Part shown: piece by piece, positions 1 through 10,779 of the stretch
Layout of the letters: every line of letters starts with the position of its first letter
How positions within the stretch are numbered: the first letter of the stretch is position 1
NCBI GenBank assembly: GCA_030847615.1
Contig: JAUMIR010000002.1
Span: 194,725,809-194,789,808, forward strand
Length of the DNA: 64,000 nucleotides
Source of the DNA: Gambelia wislizenii
Lineage: Eukaryota; Chordata; Lepidosauria; Squamata; Crotaphytidae
Direction of reading: 5' to 3'
Program-made: the position numbers and the translations under genes
Notes under the pieces: model-generated
Database searches by the model: none
What the model was told of the DNA's origin: nothing
What the model saw: only the letters and a program-made list of their open reading frames with translations

Positions 1-122
1 TCAGTGACATTAAGCATTTTTAAAAATTGAGAACCACTGCTAAGAACTCTTATGTATGCATTTACTTATGTATTTAAAGAATTTATACCCCTCCCTTCAG
101 CCAGAGACTCCCAGAAACAAAA

Positions 123-378
123 TACAGCAGGACCCCCATATCCACTGGGGATTGGTTCTGCCCTCCCCCGGATACCGAAAACCGTGGATAATAGCGGACA
201 CCATCAAAAATGATGGGACTTCCAGTCTAAAATACCATAGAGTTGCCTTAGAAGACCTAGAAAATGGCTAGAGAGGACACATTTTCTAGGAAGACTCTAT
301 GGTAGCTGTGCTGTTTTGTGTCCTGTGGATAATTGAATCAGTGGATAATGATTCAGTGGATACGGGGGTCCTACTGTA
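123..378. repeat. Tigger-like non-autonomous DNA transposon (MITE)
   Basis: The ends are inverted copies: TACAGCAGGACCCCCATATC at the left and a matching GGGGGTCCTACTGTA at the right, bounded by TA. Internal phrases (GGTTC..., GATACC, GTGGATAATAG) resemble the MER2/Tigger type of mariner-like MITE. A closer relative in this window lies at 25923-26172. No coding capacity is seen. The family name is recalled from terminal sequence style, not from a database search. Confidence 0.7.
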
Positions 379-802
379 TAACGAAGTGTTGTTTTAACAG
401 TTCCTCGCCTTCAGGATTACAATTTTAAAAGACACAAAACTCAAGGAAAAGGGGATGCCAGTGGGGGAGGGAATTAAGTCCAGTAGATGCTGGCTGGTGT
501 TCTCTTCCCTCAGAGGCCACAGCTGTGACAGCTGGCAATGAGGGAGGGCCTCTCACCAGTCTCTGGGACCAAGGCACTCTTGGAAGTGCCTCTTGATTCA
601 CAGAATCTTCTGCAGTGTGCAGGTATTGCATAGCAGATCTATTGAGGTAGAAAAGTCATCTGCTTCCTAAGGATAGGAAGCAACAATCTCAACTTGCTAC
701 GTGGGGGCCAAATAATTTTTGCTTAAAATCAGTGGTTGAGTGAGACAGGATGGAGCAAATAGGGTATGGCTGCCCTTCTTCTCATGCTAGAAAATCCAAA
801 AT
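379..802. other. unassigned intergenic stretch
   Basis: No gene was recognised. Bases around 430-530 resemble 37610-37740 (GGGGATGCCAGTGGGGGAGG versus GGGGATGGCAGTAGAGGAAG), so part of this is an old dispersed repeat. Confidence 0.4.
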
Positions 803-1230
803 CCACCAAAGAGCTATACCTTTATCGGCCAACCAGAATGCACAAAACACATAATGCAGGCGTTCAAAGCTCCACTGGCTTCTTCATCAGGCAAAAGATG
901 TTTTAAGAAGATATTTGTGGCTTCACAAAAGACAGAGACACCCCGGATCCCAAGAGAAGTTACTTTACTGCTACTAATGGAGTTTAAATGTTTGTGTCCT
1001 TTGTCTTGGTTCCCACATGGCTTCTGCCTGCATTGAGATCCTTCCAAACCAACTGAACTACAACAGAAACAACATCTGATACAAAATGTGTCTCTAAACA
1101 CCGTCACTTTTCTCCTCCTGTATGATTTTCAGCATCTTTTGCCTGGTGAAGAAGCTAGTAGTACTTCAAAAGTTTGCATGATGTGTTTTGTGTATTTTGA
1201 TTGGCCAACAAAGGTATCACTCATTCGTGG
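803..1230. repeat. dispersed element with about 98-bp terminal inverted repeats
   Basis: Bases 803-900 are the approximate reverse complement of 1133-1230. The shared core reads CATCTTTTGCCTGRTGAAGA, followed by a GATTGGCCAACAAAGGTAT-like segment. The interior (about 940-1130) is homologous to 42590-42840, and the right arm to 44214-44310, so this is a repeat family. The CTGATGAAGAAGCC style recalls Penelope-like retroelement ends, but I cannot assign the family. The short open frames here are not genes. Confidence 0.6.
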
Positions 1231-1571
1231 ATTATGGGTTTTGTGTTACTTGGCTGTATGGCCAACACAACTTGTTCTTATACTATTTCCCACTTCATCT
1301 AAACCAGTTCCTCAACCACCTTGAAGCAGCTGTTGGCCCTGATGATTGGGGGATCCTCATAGCTGTGTATGGTTCCTCAGGAGGGCAGGGGGAGGGGACA
1401 GTGATAGTGTACCACCATAGGGGTGAGCAATGTGTAGACTTCCAGATATTGCTGGAATGTACCAACTTATTAGCTCTAGCAAGCATGAGAGAGGACAAGA
1501 AAAGAGGGGAGGCTGTGATCCAACATTTTTCATGCATCACAGCTAAAGCACTATAATTCCATGAGTACCCA

Positions 1572-1740
1572 GCTTGTGGGGGTAATTAGCTAACACATTG
1601 TAAACCGCTTAGAGTGCCTAGTGCGTTATAAAGTGGTGTAGAAGTGTAAATGCTATTGCTAACAATTTGTAAGTCACTCTGAGAGCCTTTGTGGCTGAAG
1701 AGCGGAGTATAAATACTCTAAAATACATAAACAAATAAAC
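1572..1740 (+). repeat. 3' part of a tRNA-derived SINE
   Basis: The text CCAGCTTGTGGGGGTAATTA, then TGTAAACCGCTTAGAG and GCTGAAGAGCGGAGTATAAA, ends in an A-rich ACAAATAAAC tail. A longer copy with the tRNA-like head lies at 26995-27245. The head is missing here. Confidence 0.65.
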
Positions 1741-1930
1741 AAACTGCTGTGGCAACATCCTATGGAATCCTGGGATTTGTACTTTGGTCAGAGACACTAG
1801 ATGAGCTCTCTGGCTGAGAATTCTAAATCCCTCTTCCTAAACTCCATATATCTCAGGATTCCATGGGATGTTGTCACAGAAGTTGAAACAGAATCATAAC
1901 CCTGTAATGGTGTAGTGAGAAAGGGTCCAC
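1741..1930. repeat. hAT-like MITE of the 'GGGATTTGTAGTTTGGTC' family
   Basis: The element is a weak palindrome. CATCCTATGGAATCCTGGGA on the left mirrors CAGGATTCCATGGGATGTTG on the right. Relatives are at 3924-4137, 10457-10655, 11388-11610, 23135-23330 and 45900-46135. No coding sequence is present. Confidence 0.6.
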
Positions 1931-1934
1931 AATA

Positions 1935-2352
1935 TGTCATGGGAGGTCTGGAAGCCATGCCCTATCAGGAACAGCTTAGGGAGCTGGGTATGTTTAGCCT
2001 GGAGAAAAGGTTAAGAGGGGGCATGATAGCATATTTAAATATTTGAAGGAATGTCATACTGAGGATGGAGCAAGCTTGCTTTCTGAGGCTCCAGAGACTT
2101 AGGACACGGAGCAATGGGTTCAAACTACAGGAAAAGAGATTCCACCCAAACATTAGGAAGAACTTTCTGACAGTAAGAGCTGTTCAGAAGTGGAATAAAC
2201 TGCCTCATAGTGTGGTGGAGTCTCCTTCTTTGGAGGTTTTTAAGCAGAGGCTGGATGGCCATCTGTGGGGAATGATTTGATTGTGTATTCTTGCATGGCA
2301 GAGAGTTGGACTGGATGGCCCTTGTGGTCTCTTCTCCAGCTCTATGATTCGA
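1935..2352 (+). mobile_element. CR1 LINE, 3' fragment
   Basis: The + strand reads as the C-terminal end of CR1 reverse transcriptase (LEAMPYQEQLRELGMF, then RFHPNIRKNFLTVRAVQKWN), with frame breaks. It is followed by the CR1 3' tail ending in CTCTATGATTCGATA. It is a dead, 5'-truncated copy, and fuller ones lie at 43084-44165 and 36105-37225. Confidence 0.85.
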
Positions 2353-2899
2353 TATCCCACCTTTTCTCCCACCAATGGGACTCACCCCTCACATTCCCCA
2401 TCGTAGGTTCTGAAGGAGGGTTCAAACTGCGGGAAAACACAGTGAGAGAAAGTTAAGCAGCCTTTCTCCAACATTACTGTCTGTATCAACCTCTCCCCAA
2501 CCCCGCTGCTTTAATTGCAAATCATCATCTCAGGAAATAATTGCAGCATATCCATCTCCCATGTAATTTATGGCACGCTTGCTGTGCGCTACTGAAGGGA
2601 CCAACCCCTCTTCAAAACAGCCCCTCTTCTGCCTTCAGCCGCCTTGCCTAAAAAGACGGAAACCCCTTGAAAACAGACGTGTCCAGGAAACCTGCAAATG
2701 GATGAAAAATATCCTCTGACACAATCCAGGCAGCAGCAACAAGAGCCAGCCAGACCCCGGGAGGGAGGGAAAGAAAGAAAGAATAAAAGAAAGAGCAGCG
2801 TCATTTGAGGCGTTGGAAAACAAGGCCGAGGACTGGAGTGGTGCTGAGGAAACGCGATTCTTTTGTCCATTTTTTTTTCCAAAAACGAGAAAGCAAATA

Positions 2900-3560
2900 A
2901 TAATTAAAAAAAAAATTGGCGGGGCGGGGGAGAAGGGGCAGTAAGGGTTCAAGTTGTGTTTTTTCCTCCCCACCCTACCCTTTTGGTACTACAACAGCCT
3001 TCAAAAAGTGTGTGTGAGGAATGGGAATGGTAGCGAGGTAACCAAGGAGAGGTGGTTGGCTGCGGGGGTGTCTTTTCCTTCCCTCCAAATTCGACGCTTT
3101 CCAACAGCCAAGAAGGAGCTTGAGGGAAAGAATGCGAGGCAATCCACTTCTCCCCCCTTCCCCGCTTCGGTTGTAAACTTTGCCCCTCTGCCGCTTCTCA
3201 CAAAGCACGGTGTGTACTGGGGGGAGAAAAGGCGGGCCCGCCCCGCGCTCTCTGTGTGAGAGACCAGAAAGGCAAGTCGCGGCCTCTTCGCTACTCGGGC
3301 CTGCCCGGGCTTGCCTGGGTTCAAGCATGAATTCAAACCACCCCAAAGGCTTGTGGGCAGCCAGGACTCTCCTCCTCCTCCTCCTCCTCCTCCTCGCCTC
3401 CCTCCAATTCCCGGGGAAATGGCGCGTTTCCTTCTCCCACCTCGCGCGCCCCTCCGCCTTTCGCCTCGCGAGTGGTTTTGCGCTTCAGGGAGGCGTGTTG
3501 GAGAAGGCGGTTGTGGAGGCTTATTTTCTTTGTTTTTAAGCCCGTTCTCTTTCTTCACAA
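2900..3560. promoter_or_regulatory. GC-rich, CpG-dense block, candidate promoter or enhancer
   Basis: From about 3060 to 3560 the sequence is GC-rich with many CG dinucleotides (GGCGGGCCCGCCCCGCGCTC, CCTCGCGCGCCCCTCC), unlike the AT-richer surroundings, and it contains a (CTC)n run at 3370-3395. Flanking DNA from 2455 to 3800 shows no recognised repeat. No convincing exon was found; open frames of up to 185 codons here are low-complexity. It could be the 5' end of a non-coding transcript or a distal regulatory element. In mammals FOXJ1 lies upstream of EXOC7 (recalled), but no forkhead coding sequence was found. Confidence 0.4.
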
Positions 3561-3923
3561 AAGTGTTGAGGGCTCCGCTCCAGAGCTGTGGGAGGGGACG
3601 GGGAGGAATTGTTATTTTAAAAAAGAGGGAAGTTTGGTTTGGTTTCTCCCCCCCTCTCTCCTTCCTTCCCTCAACCGTCTTGCCCCTGACAGAGGCTGCT
3701 CAGACAGAATTGTGCAATGCGCTGCTACACAATAGCAAATTCCGCTGCGGGTTTCGTTGCCCAAATCCTCTTAAACAGAGCTACAACCCAGTTAATTCGG
3801 TGTAAGGCAGTTGGGTCCCCGCGAAGGCTTTTGTCTTTCTAGACAGTGGGGTGTTGCATCCGGACTCTCCAGCCCCCTGGCTCTTGTTGTGATGGTGGTG
3901 ATACCTACAGTGTAAGAGGGCAT

Positions 3924-4137
3924 CCACACTAGAGAAATAATCCAGGTTGAAACTGGATTATTTGCATGTTTCCTTCCTATAGAATTGTGGGATCTGTAGT
4001 TTGGTGAGACACCAGCACTCTTTGTCAGAGAAGGCTGAAGGCCTTGTAAAACTATAAATCCTAGGGTTCCATAGGAAGGAGTTAAGACAATAAATCCAGT
4101 TCCAACCTGGATTATTTGTGTCATGTGGATTCCCTAT
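3924..4137. repeat. hAT-like MITE
   Basis: The arms are inverted: AATAATCCAGGTTGAAACTG on the left and CAGTTCCAACCTGGATTATT on the right. The central GTGGGATCTGTAGTTTGGTG matches the family at 10457 and 11388. Confidence 0.7.
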
Positions 4138-5114
4138 TGGAGATCTAAACGTCTTCTTCATGGTCGGTGCTTGTCTTGAGGGGAAACTGGATTTTCCCAG
4201 TCAGAAATGAACAACATTTTATCTCCCCCCACCTAAGTTATCTCTCTGACTCCAGGTGAGGAAACGTTTACCTCCAAACAGTTGGACTGCAACTTCCGTC
4301 AGTCTGCAATATCACCTATGCTGTGTGGGGGAGCATAGGGGGGAGCACTATTACCTATGCTGTGTGCTGTGTTCAGGGAGTTGCAATCCAACAAGACCAG
4401 GAGTGCTATAAATTTCCAACCCCTGCTCTATTGGTTTGTGCTTTGAGGTCCCTGGATATTGTTGCACTTCCTCTCCCCTTAGCCTCAGACAGCATAGCCA
4501 ATGGTTAGATATTAATTAATATCCCAATTAATTAACTAATATCTAGCCAATGGTTAGATATGAATTAATTAATATAATTAATTAATATGTTGCCTTTCTC
4601 CCAGAAGGGACCCAAGACGGCTCATATTCGGGAAGTCATAGTCTAGTATTTAGGGACCCACAGGTTTGGAACCACATCTAGAGGCATCCAATTCCGTTTA
4701 AATGGCTGTTTGTGCCATGGGGCGCTATGGTAAAGAGTGGTCCACTCCTGTCACTTTAAAGTCCACTCATATGAGCTCACTCCACGTATCTATTTCTTGA
4801 ATTTTAAAACAAAACAAAAACTCCACCTTTATTCTTCATCTTGTAGCCTCTGAGTGCTCTTTCTTCTACTACAGCATTAGGTGCGTGGATTTAGTGCCAG
4901 GGGAGAGAACACACAGCAAGGGTTATTCTAGGAAATTGTTTTTAAAAGCCCCCCCCCGACCTCTGGGTGTGTGGGCAAAATTGGGAGGGAACACAACAGA
5001 GCAAGGGCAGAATCCAAAGAAACCTTGAAAGAATCTCAAAGGCAGAATCTAAGCTTGAGCCAGGGTGAGATCTGACTGGATGTATGTATGTACCTACAGC
5101 AACTCAAATTTGAC
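4138..5114. other. unassigned intergenic stretch with an AT-rich duplication
   Basis: No gene was seen. Bases 4497-4589 hold two copies of GCCAATGGTTAGATATnAAT followed by ATTAATTAATAT runs, a local duplication of about 50 bp. The remainder is unassigned. Confidence 0.4.
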
Positions 5115-5352
5115 TACAGTTGTCCCTTCATGTTCACTGGGGTTTGGTTCCAGGACCCCTCATGGATACCAAGATCTGTGAATGCTCAAGTCCCATTACT
5201 GTATATGAAATGGCATAGCAAAATGGTGCCCCTTATATAAGATGGCAAAATCAAGGTTTGTTTTTTGGATTTTTTTTTAAAAGAATATTTTCAAGCTGTG
5301 AATACTTAAAATCCATGGATACCAAATCCGTGGATACGGAGGGACAGCTGTA
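5115..5352. repeat. Tigger-like MITE
   Basis: It starts TACAGTTGTCCCTTCATGTT and ends ACGGAGGGACAGCTGTA, bounded by TA. The inner text GGTTTGGTTCCAGGACCCCT and TGGATACCAA is typical of MER2/Tigger-type elements. Close relatives are at 20794-21010 and 30149-30367. Confidence 0.8.
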
Positions 5353-5494
5353 TTTTATTTTCAAATTTTTGTATTGTACTTTATTATTGCAGTGTAATAT
5401 ACTATAAACCAGTGGTTGTCATCGCTTGTTCCTCCAGGATTTTGGACGTACGCTCCCAAATGCCTGAGGCAGTACAGCCAATGGGAAAGGATTC

Positions 5495-5777
5495 TGGTAA
5501 GCGTACCACACTCCAAAGAAAAGCAGCAAAGCAGCAAGAATGTTCTGTCTTCCCTGCTGCTTTACCACATGACATTGGCATTCTTTTGATCTGGTCCCAT
5601 GGGAGACTGAGGTAAAACTGTGTCTTTTTGGTAACCCATTAGCAAAAAGATGTGGTTTTAGCTGGGTCCCTACAGGGCCAGAATGAAAGAACGCTGACAT
5701 GATGCAGGAAAGGCAGCAGGGAGATGGAACATTTCCGCTGCTTTGCCACTTTTTTTTTGGAGTGCAGCAAGCCCCTG
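5495..5777. repeat. foldback element, 'AGCAGCAAAGCAGCAGGA' family
   Basis: The two halves are reverse complements of each other. AGCAGCAAAGCAGCAAGAAT and GGTAAAACTGTGTCTTTTTG on the left mirror AAAAAGATGTGGTTTTAGCT and ATTTCCGCTGCTTTGCCACT on the right. Relatives are at 8281-8558 and 22747-22998. The open frames on both strands are by-products of the symmetry. Confidence 0.7.
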
Positions 5778-6540
5778 GGAGCTAATGTCCCAAATATATG
5801 AGGGCCAAAGTTTAAGAACAATTGCTGCTGTCTTAAGGTCCCAACACATTTTAACAGAGACAAATTATTACATGTTCTCCCTGTGTCATTGGGAGCTCCT
5901 TATCAGTAAGTAGATCCTACATGGCTTGGAGAACATCATGCAGATCAGGTCTATGTGTGACTATTTGGAAGTAAATCCCAACACATTCAATGGACCTTTC
6001 TCACAAGTTCATAGGCTTCATGAGAAGCTCAAAAAGGGCATAATTACTAGGGTGGCCACTAAGGCATCCCCACCCTGGGGAAATGTATCACCAAGAAAGA
6101 GGTCAGACTTGCATGACATTTGTACATGATAATTCATTCTCATTCTCATACATACATATATACATGAATGAGAATGAATTATGCAGTGTTTGTGTGTGTG
6201 TGTGTGAAAATTGAGAAATAATGCCTATAAATGTAAATTAAATGCATCTCACTATAGCAAGAAAGACTATGATCTCTGTGCCTGTTCAGTTTGCTGCCCA
6301 GGTGTTAATATATTGGTGATAGGCTATATTTCAGAGGAAGGAACTGGCAAAAAAAAGTGTTTCAAGGCCTTTCTGCTCTCTCTTAATATGGTTTTGTTAC
6401 TGAACAAATTTGTCCCATATAGCCCTTCAAAGCAATGACTGCCCTCTGTAAAGTAAGACAGATGAACAGCTGCCCATCCTAGCAGTTGCCCCATGTGGTG
6501 AGCCTCAAAATTGTGGCCTGGAACCTTGACCTAGGCCACT
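5778..6540. other. unassigned stretch with a 17-bp perfect inverted repeat and (TG)n
   Basis: Bases 6129-6145 (ATAATTCATTCTCATTC) and 6166-6182 are perfect reverse complements around a 20-base AT-rich spacer. A short (TG)n tract follows at about 6189-6206. No gene was recognised. Confidence 0.5.
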
Positions 6541-7348
6541 AAGAGCTTGACTACATGGAGGGGTAAATTCCGATTGAAACTCAACTTCTTTGGCCTGGAG
6601 TTGCCCTGCACGATATTCAGACCACTCTGGTCTGGATTTAAGCGCTATCGCTACCTGGCCAAAATGTCTGAATCTTCCCACTGGATTTTTACCCCCTGTT
6701 GTAGGTTTGCTGCTGCCGCCTAGCCAAACACCTCTTCCCAAAGAGCTTCATGTATACTCTTTAACAAGGCAGACCCCTGGTTTGTGGCCGTTCCTACTGA
6801 GGGTGAGAGTGAGTGACTGCACCCAGTGCAGTTGCTCCCTCTGACCTCAGAACAAGCAGCTGTACGCTGGGAAGGTAGACCCCCAGCATACAACTGATCA
6901 TTCTGAGGGTCAGAGCAAGCAACTCCACCCAGTGCAGGACAACAGGCACTGCTATTTTTCCTTTCCTTGGTGCTGGCACCGCCAGCTCTGCCTTCCCGGT
7001 GCATAGTGAATGAGTGACTGTGTGCTGGGAAGGCAGAGCCAGTGGCGGTGGCACAGAGGATGGGAATAAATGGTGGCACCTGTCAGGCAGTGCTTGTCCT
7101 CCTCCCCACCCCCACCCCAGATCCAGTGCGGATCCTTTGTCCACACTATTGTTTTCTCCGGAGTTAAAACTGAGAGTCTTCCAAAACCATTTTTAGGTGG
7201 TGTATCCTGAGTCTGGTTCGGTTAGGGCCATAAGTCATGTGGCACTATCACACCAGATTTGGGGATAATGCCGCACGTTGTGTGGCATTATTGGGCTAGA
7301 TTTGGGGGAGCATTCAGATTTTATCACTAGAGTAGACAAGGCCTAAGT
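6541..7348. mobile_element. non-autonomous DNA element with GAGCTTGACTAC-like ends
   Basis: The left end (GAGCTTGACTACATGGA) and the right end (reverse complement GGCCTTGTCTACTCTAG) form imperfect terminal inverted repeats. The interior (6860-7190) is homologous in inverse orientation to 40118-40620: both carry TGGCACCTGTCAGGCAGTGC and the GCAGAGCCAGTGGC motif. Open frames here are shared with that copy and look non-genic. Confidence 0.55.
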
Positions 7349-8030
7349 ACCCTCAGTTTTTGTCAGGTCCTGGACTAAACTCAGCTTTTCTAGGGAGTCC
7401 ATTGTACCTGCTGACTTGGAAGACAATCGTCTGTCCCTTAGCCCTGATAACATGATTGCCACCTAAGTGCACGAGGATAAGGCCAATAATACCTTCTTAC
7501 CTACACTCTTGGCATCTTTGCTTGGTGGGAAAATGTAATTAGTGAAACAGTGCAGGAAAATCATCCCTGAGTGTTCAGATGATGACTTAAAGCTTCACCC
7601 CCAGGATTCCTCTTTGCAAGGTATATGGGACACACATGCCCATTATATGTTTGATCTGCTGCTATAGTATTGCATATAAAGGAGAAATAACACCTTCTGA
7701 CTGTTTTACCTGTTAAATGTATCACAGGATCCTGGAAGGCTAGCTGCTGGCAAGCTTAAACATGCCACTGAAGATGAAAAATCCAGTGAGACAATGCAAG
7801 CTGAAGAACATACTGGAAAACTTGTGTGTTGTACAAAGACACATTCATGTCCTGATCTAATACCTGTTTAAAGTAAACTGCTTCAGTTTACATCTCAGTT
7901 TGGACTTCAGTCTAATTGTAGAATTGCTACTTTTATTTCTGGAAGGGATCCAGGACCTGTAACAGTTGCATGGTGGTCAGCAGAAATGTGAAATCTGTAG
8001 CTTCACAGAGATGCAAAAATGGGGAAATGT
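7349..8030. other. unassigned intergenic stretch
   Basis: No gene, recognisable repeat or obvious motif was seen. Confidence 0.35.
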
Positions 8031-8980
8031 CATAGAATCATAGAGTTGGAAGAGACCACAAGGGCCATCCAGTCCAATCTCTTGCCTTGCATAACACGCA
8101 ATCAAACACACCTGACAGATGGCCATCTAGCCTCTGTTTAAAAACCTCGAAAGAAGGAGACTCCACCACACTCCCAGGGAGTGCATTCCACTTCTGAACA
8201 GCTCTTACTGTCAGGAAGTTCTTCCTAATGTTTAGGTGGAATCTCTTTTCCTGTAGTTTGAATCCATTGCTCTGTGTCCTAGAGCCTTACTGCACTGAGG
8301 GGGAAAGCAGCAAAGCAGCAGGAACATCCCGATTTTCCTGCTGATTTCCGCATTACATCATTGTTTTTTCTTTCCGGTCCTGTAAGGGACCAAGGTAAAA
8401 CTGTGCCTTTTTGCTAACCAGAAAAACTTGTTTGGTCCCCCATGGGACCAGAATGAAACAATGCCAGAAGGATGCTGGCATCATGCAGGAAGGCAACAGG
8501 GAAGACGGAATGTTCCTGCTGCTTTGCTGCTTTTCCACAGAGTGCGATAAGGCTCCTAGTCTCTGGAGCAGGAGAAAACAAGCCTGCTCCTTCCTCAGTA
8601 TGACATCCTTTCAAATATTTAAACATGGCTATCATGTCACCTCTTAACTTTCCCTTCTCCAGGCTAAATATACCCACCTCCCTAAGCCACTCCTCATAGG
8701 GCATGGTTTCCAGACCTTTCACCATTTTGGTTGCCCTCCTCTGCACACTTTTCAGCTTCTCCATATACTTCCTGTATTGTGGTGCCCAGAATAGAATGAT
8801 ACTATTACTTCCCTCAATCTATACACTATACTTTATACAGCCTAGAACCACATTGGCTTTTTTAGCTGCCACATCACACTGTTGATTCACTGTTGGTCTA
8901 CTAAAACTCCTAGATCCCTTTTCACATGTACATTTACAACAAGCCTTACCATTAGCTATAATATCTAAACATTATGCAAG
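8031..8980 (-). mobile_element. CR1 LINE 3' fragment, split by a foldback element
   Basis: On the + strand it begins CATAGAATCATAGAGTTGGA, the complement of the CR1 tail. On the - strand it reads [20 protein letters not shown] and EVGIFSLEKGKLRGDMIAMF. The copy is broken at 8281-8558 by an insertion. Comparison with the CR1 copies near 18855 and 36345, which run CCATGTCCTAGTCTCTGGAG without interruption, shows the empty site. Confidence 0.85.
8281..8558. repeat. foldback element inserted in CR1
   Basis: The ends are inverted: GAGCCTTACTGCACTGAGGG at the left and CACAGAGTGCGATAAGGCTC at the right. The interior holds GGTAAAACTGTGCCTTTTTG and the AGCAGCAAAGCAGCAGGAAC motif. It is flanked by a short direct repeat of the CR1 target (CCTAG/CTAG), so the target duplication is 3 to 5 bases depending on how the terminal G is assigned. 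Confidence 0.75.
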
Positions 8981-9820
8981 ACCTGATCAGGATTCCATAA
9001 ATCCTGATGCTGTGAAGAAGGTGAATGTTTTGGCAGGTGGGCATTAACATAGAATCATAGAGTTGGAACATGTTTCTTTCCGCCTATGTATTTATAAAAG
9101 TCATGAAGGCCTGCCAGGGATGTCAGTCCTTGAATTATGATAGTGATGGGTACGATTTCCCAGGAGACAGTCCTCTGTTTGAAAATATGTTACTCCAGGG
9201 TGGCCAGTGAATTCATTGCCATGGGGGCTATTGACCCACTCTCAGTTCTTTGCCAGCTTCTGTTGTGACTGCCTCAGGTTCTTTAGGAGCTTTCCTGATG
9301 CAGAAGTTCTGTTGGGAATAGGATCCTTCACCCAGGTGGCTTCTGTATAACCCACAGCAGCTGCGACAGGAGTGACTGTAAAACTAAGAGTGGACTGGCC
9401 ACCATGCAGCAACAGGCCCACCTGGCATCCCTGGGACTGTCATCATGAGTCAGGGGTGGGGATCATGCAGCCCTCCAGTTGTCACTGACCTGTATTTCCC
9501 AGCAGCCCTACCTAATATAGACAATTGCTGTCCCAAAGCATCTGGAAGGCTGCATGATTCCCACTGCTGATCTATTTGAAGGTTTCTCCTATCTGAAGGA
9601 CTGTCCTGTTTCAGTATCACCTTTGAGTTTGAGAGAAAGAAGCTGTAGCATGAGCTTTCGTAGACTTAGGGCTTATCTACACAGGCAATATATCCCTGTC
9701 TAAGAGCCCTACGGTCCTGATGATGCTGGGCTTTTGCCCCATTTTACCCTTGGACAGTCCTCACCACCCCCCAGGCAGAGACAGGGAAAAGACTGGTGGG
9801 GAGATGGAGTAGGACCCTTT
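8981..9820. other. mostly unassigned; small palindromic repeat at 9450-9570
   Basis: Bases 9450-9570 contain the widespread short palindrome 'CCTCCAGTTGTCACTGACCT ... CATCTGGAAGGCTGCATGAT'. A CR1 tail stub (AGAATCATAGAGTTGGAA) lies at about 9052-9069. No gene was seen. Confidence 0.45.
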
Positions 9821-10040
9821 GTTGTTGTGTGCCTTCAAGTCATTTCCAACTCATGGCAACCCTATCCTTGGCAAGATTTGCTCAGAGCATTTTTGCCATT
9901 TTGCCTTCCTTTGAGGCTAAGAAAATGTGATTTGGCTAAGGTCACCCAGTGGGTTTTCATCTCCATGTGGGGATTTGAACCCTGCTCTCCAGAGTCCTAG
10001 TCCAACATTCATAACCTCTACACCACACTGGCTCTGTAGG
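9821..10040 (-). repeat. tRNA-derived SINE
   Basis: The + strand shows GTGCCTTCAAGTCATTTCCA, then GGTCACCCAGTGGGTTTTCA, then GGATTTGAACCCTGCTCTCC. The last is the complement of a tRNA-like B box (GGTTCAAATCC), so the SINE is on the - strand with its promoter end near 10040. Confidence 0.75.
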
Positions 10041-10456
10041 GCTCTTTACCGCATACTTGGTTAAATCTATTGCAGCTGGGAAGGCAATGAATCAGGCCCC
10101 ACATGTCCACAGGAGCCCATCCTGGCAGGCTGGCCTGTTGCTGCAGCTGCCAGTCTGCCTTGCTCTTCCTGATCCAGGAAGGGATCCTGCAGTATGCGAC
10201 CAAGATTGGTCACATACAGGGGGCCTTGGTCACATGTTGCGGGCCAGCTTCCTCGCTACCAAGAGAGCCAGGGAGATGGTGAAGGCTGCAGCAATGGGGC
10301 AGTGTACCTGTCACAGAGGAAGAATGAGGGGGAGGAATGAGCCTGATCCATGGCCAGGATACCCTGGCAGGGAGCCAGAGCATCCTGGCTCATGTAGATG
10401 AGCTCTTTGTCCTCCATGCATCTGATGAAGTAGACTAAGGCTGTTACCAGGAATGT
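10041..10456. other. unassigned stretch
   Basis: A moderately GC-rich segment. The 114-codon open frame here shows no recognisable domain and I do not call it a gene. Confidence 0.35.
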
Positions 10457-10655
10457 AACACTGCAGAAATAATGCAGTTTGACACCGCTTTAACTGCCAT
10501 GACTCAATGCTATGGAATTCTGGGATTTGTAGTTTTCTGAGTTATTTAGCCTTCTCTGTCAGAGAGATCAGGTGCCACAACAAACTACACATCCCAGGAT
10601 TCCATCGGATGGAGCCATGATAGTTGAACTGCATTATTTCTGCAGTGTGGCAGCA
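10457..10655. repeat. hAT-like MITE, well preserved
   Basis: The terminal inverted repeats are clear: ACTGCAGAAATAATGCAGTT at the left and AACTGCATTATTTCTGCAGT at the right. The interior GGAATTCTGGGATTTGTAGT mirrors CACATCCCAGGATTCCATCG. It is the best-kept copy of this family in the window. Confidence 0.85.
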
Positions 10656-10779
10656 GCTTTAGTATACAAAAGCTCACGCTGCAGCTTATTTCTCTCAGTT
10701 GGTCGCAAAGGTGCTACAAGATCCTTTTGCATACTGATATTCCAGACTAACATGGCTATGTCCTGTTTCAGTTTGGCTT

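Noticed and set aside
3001..3558. 185-codon - strand open frame in the CpG-rich block
   Set aside because: It is low-complexity Gly/Arg/Pro text in GC-rich DNA, with no conserved domain and no splice signals that join it to others.
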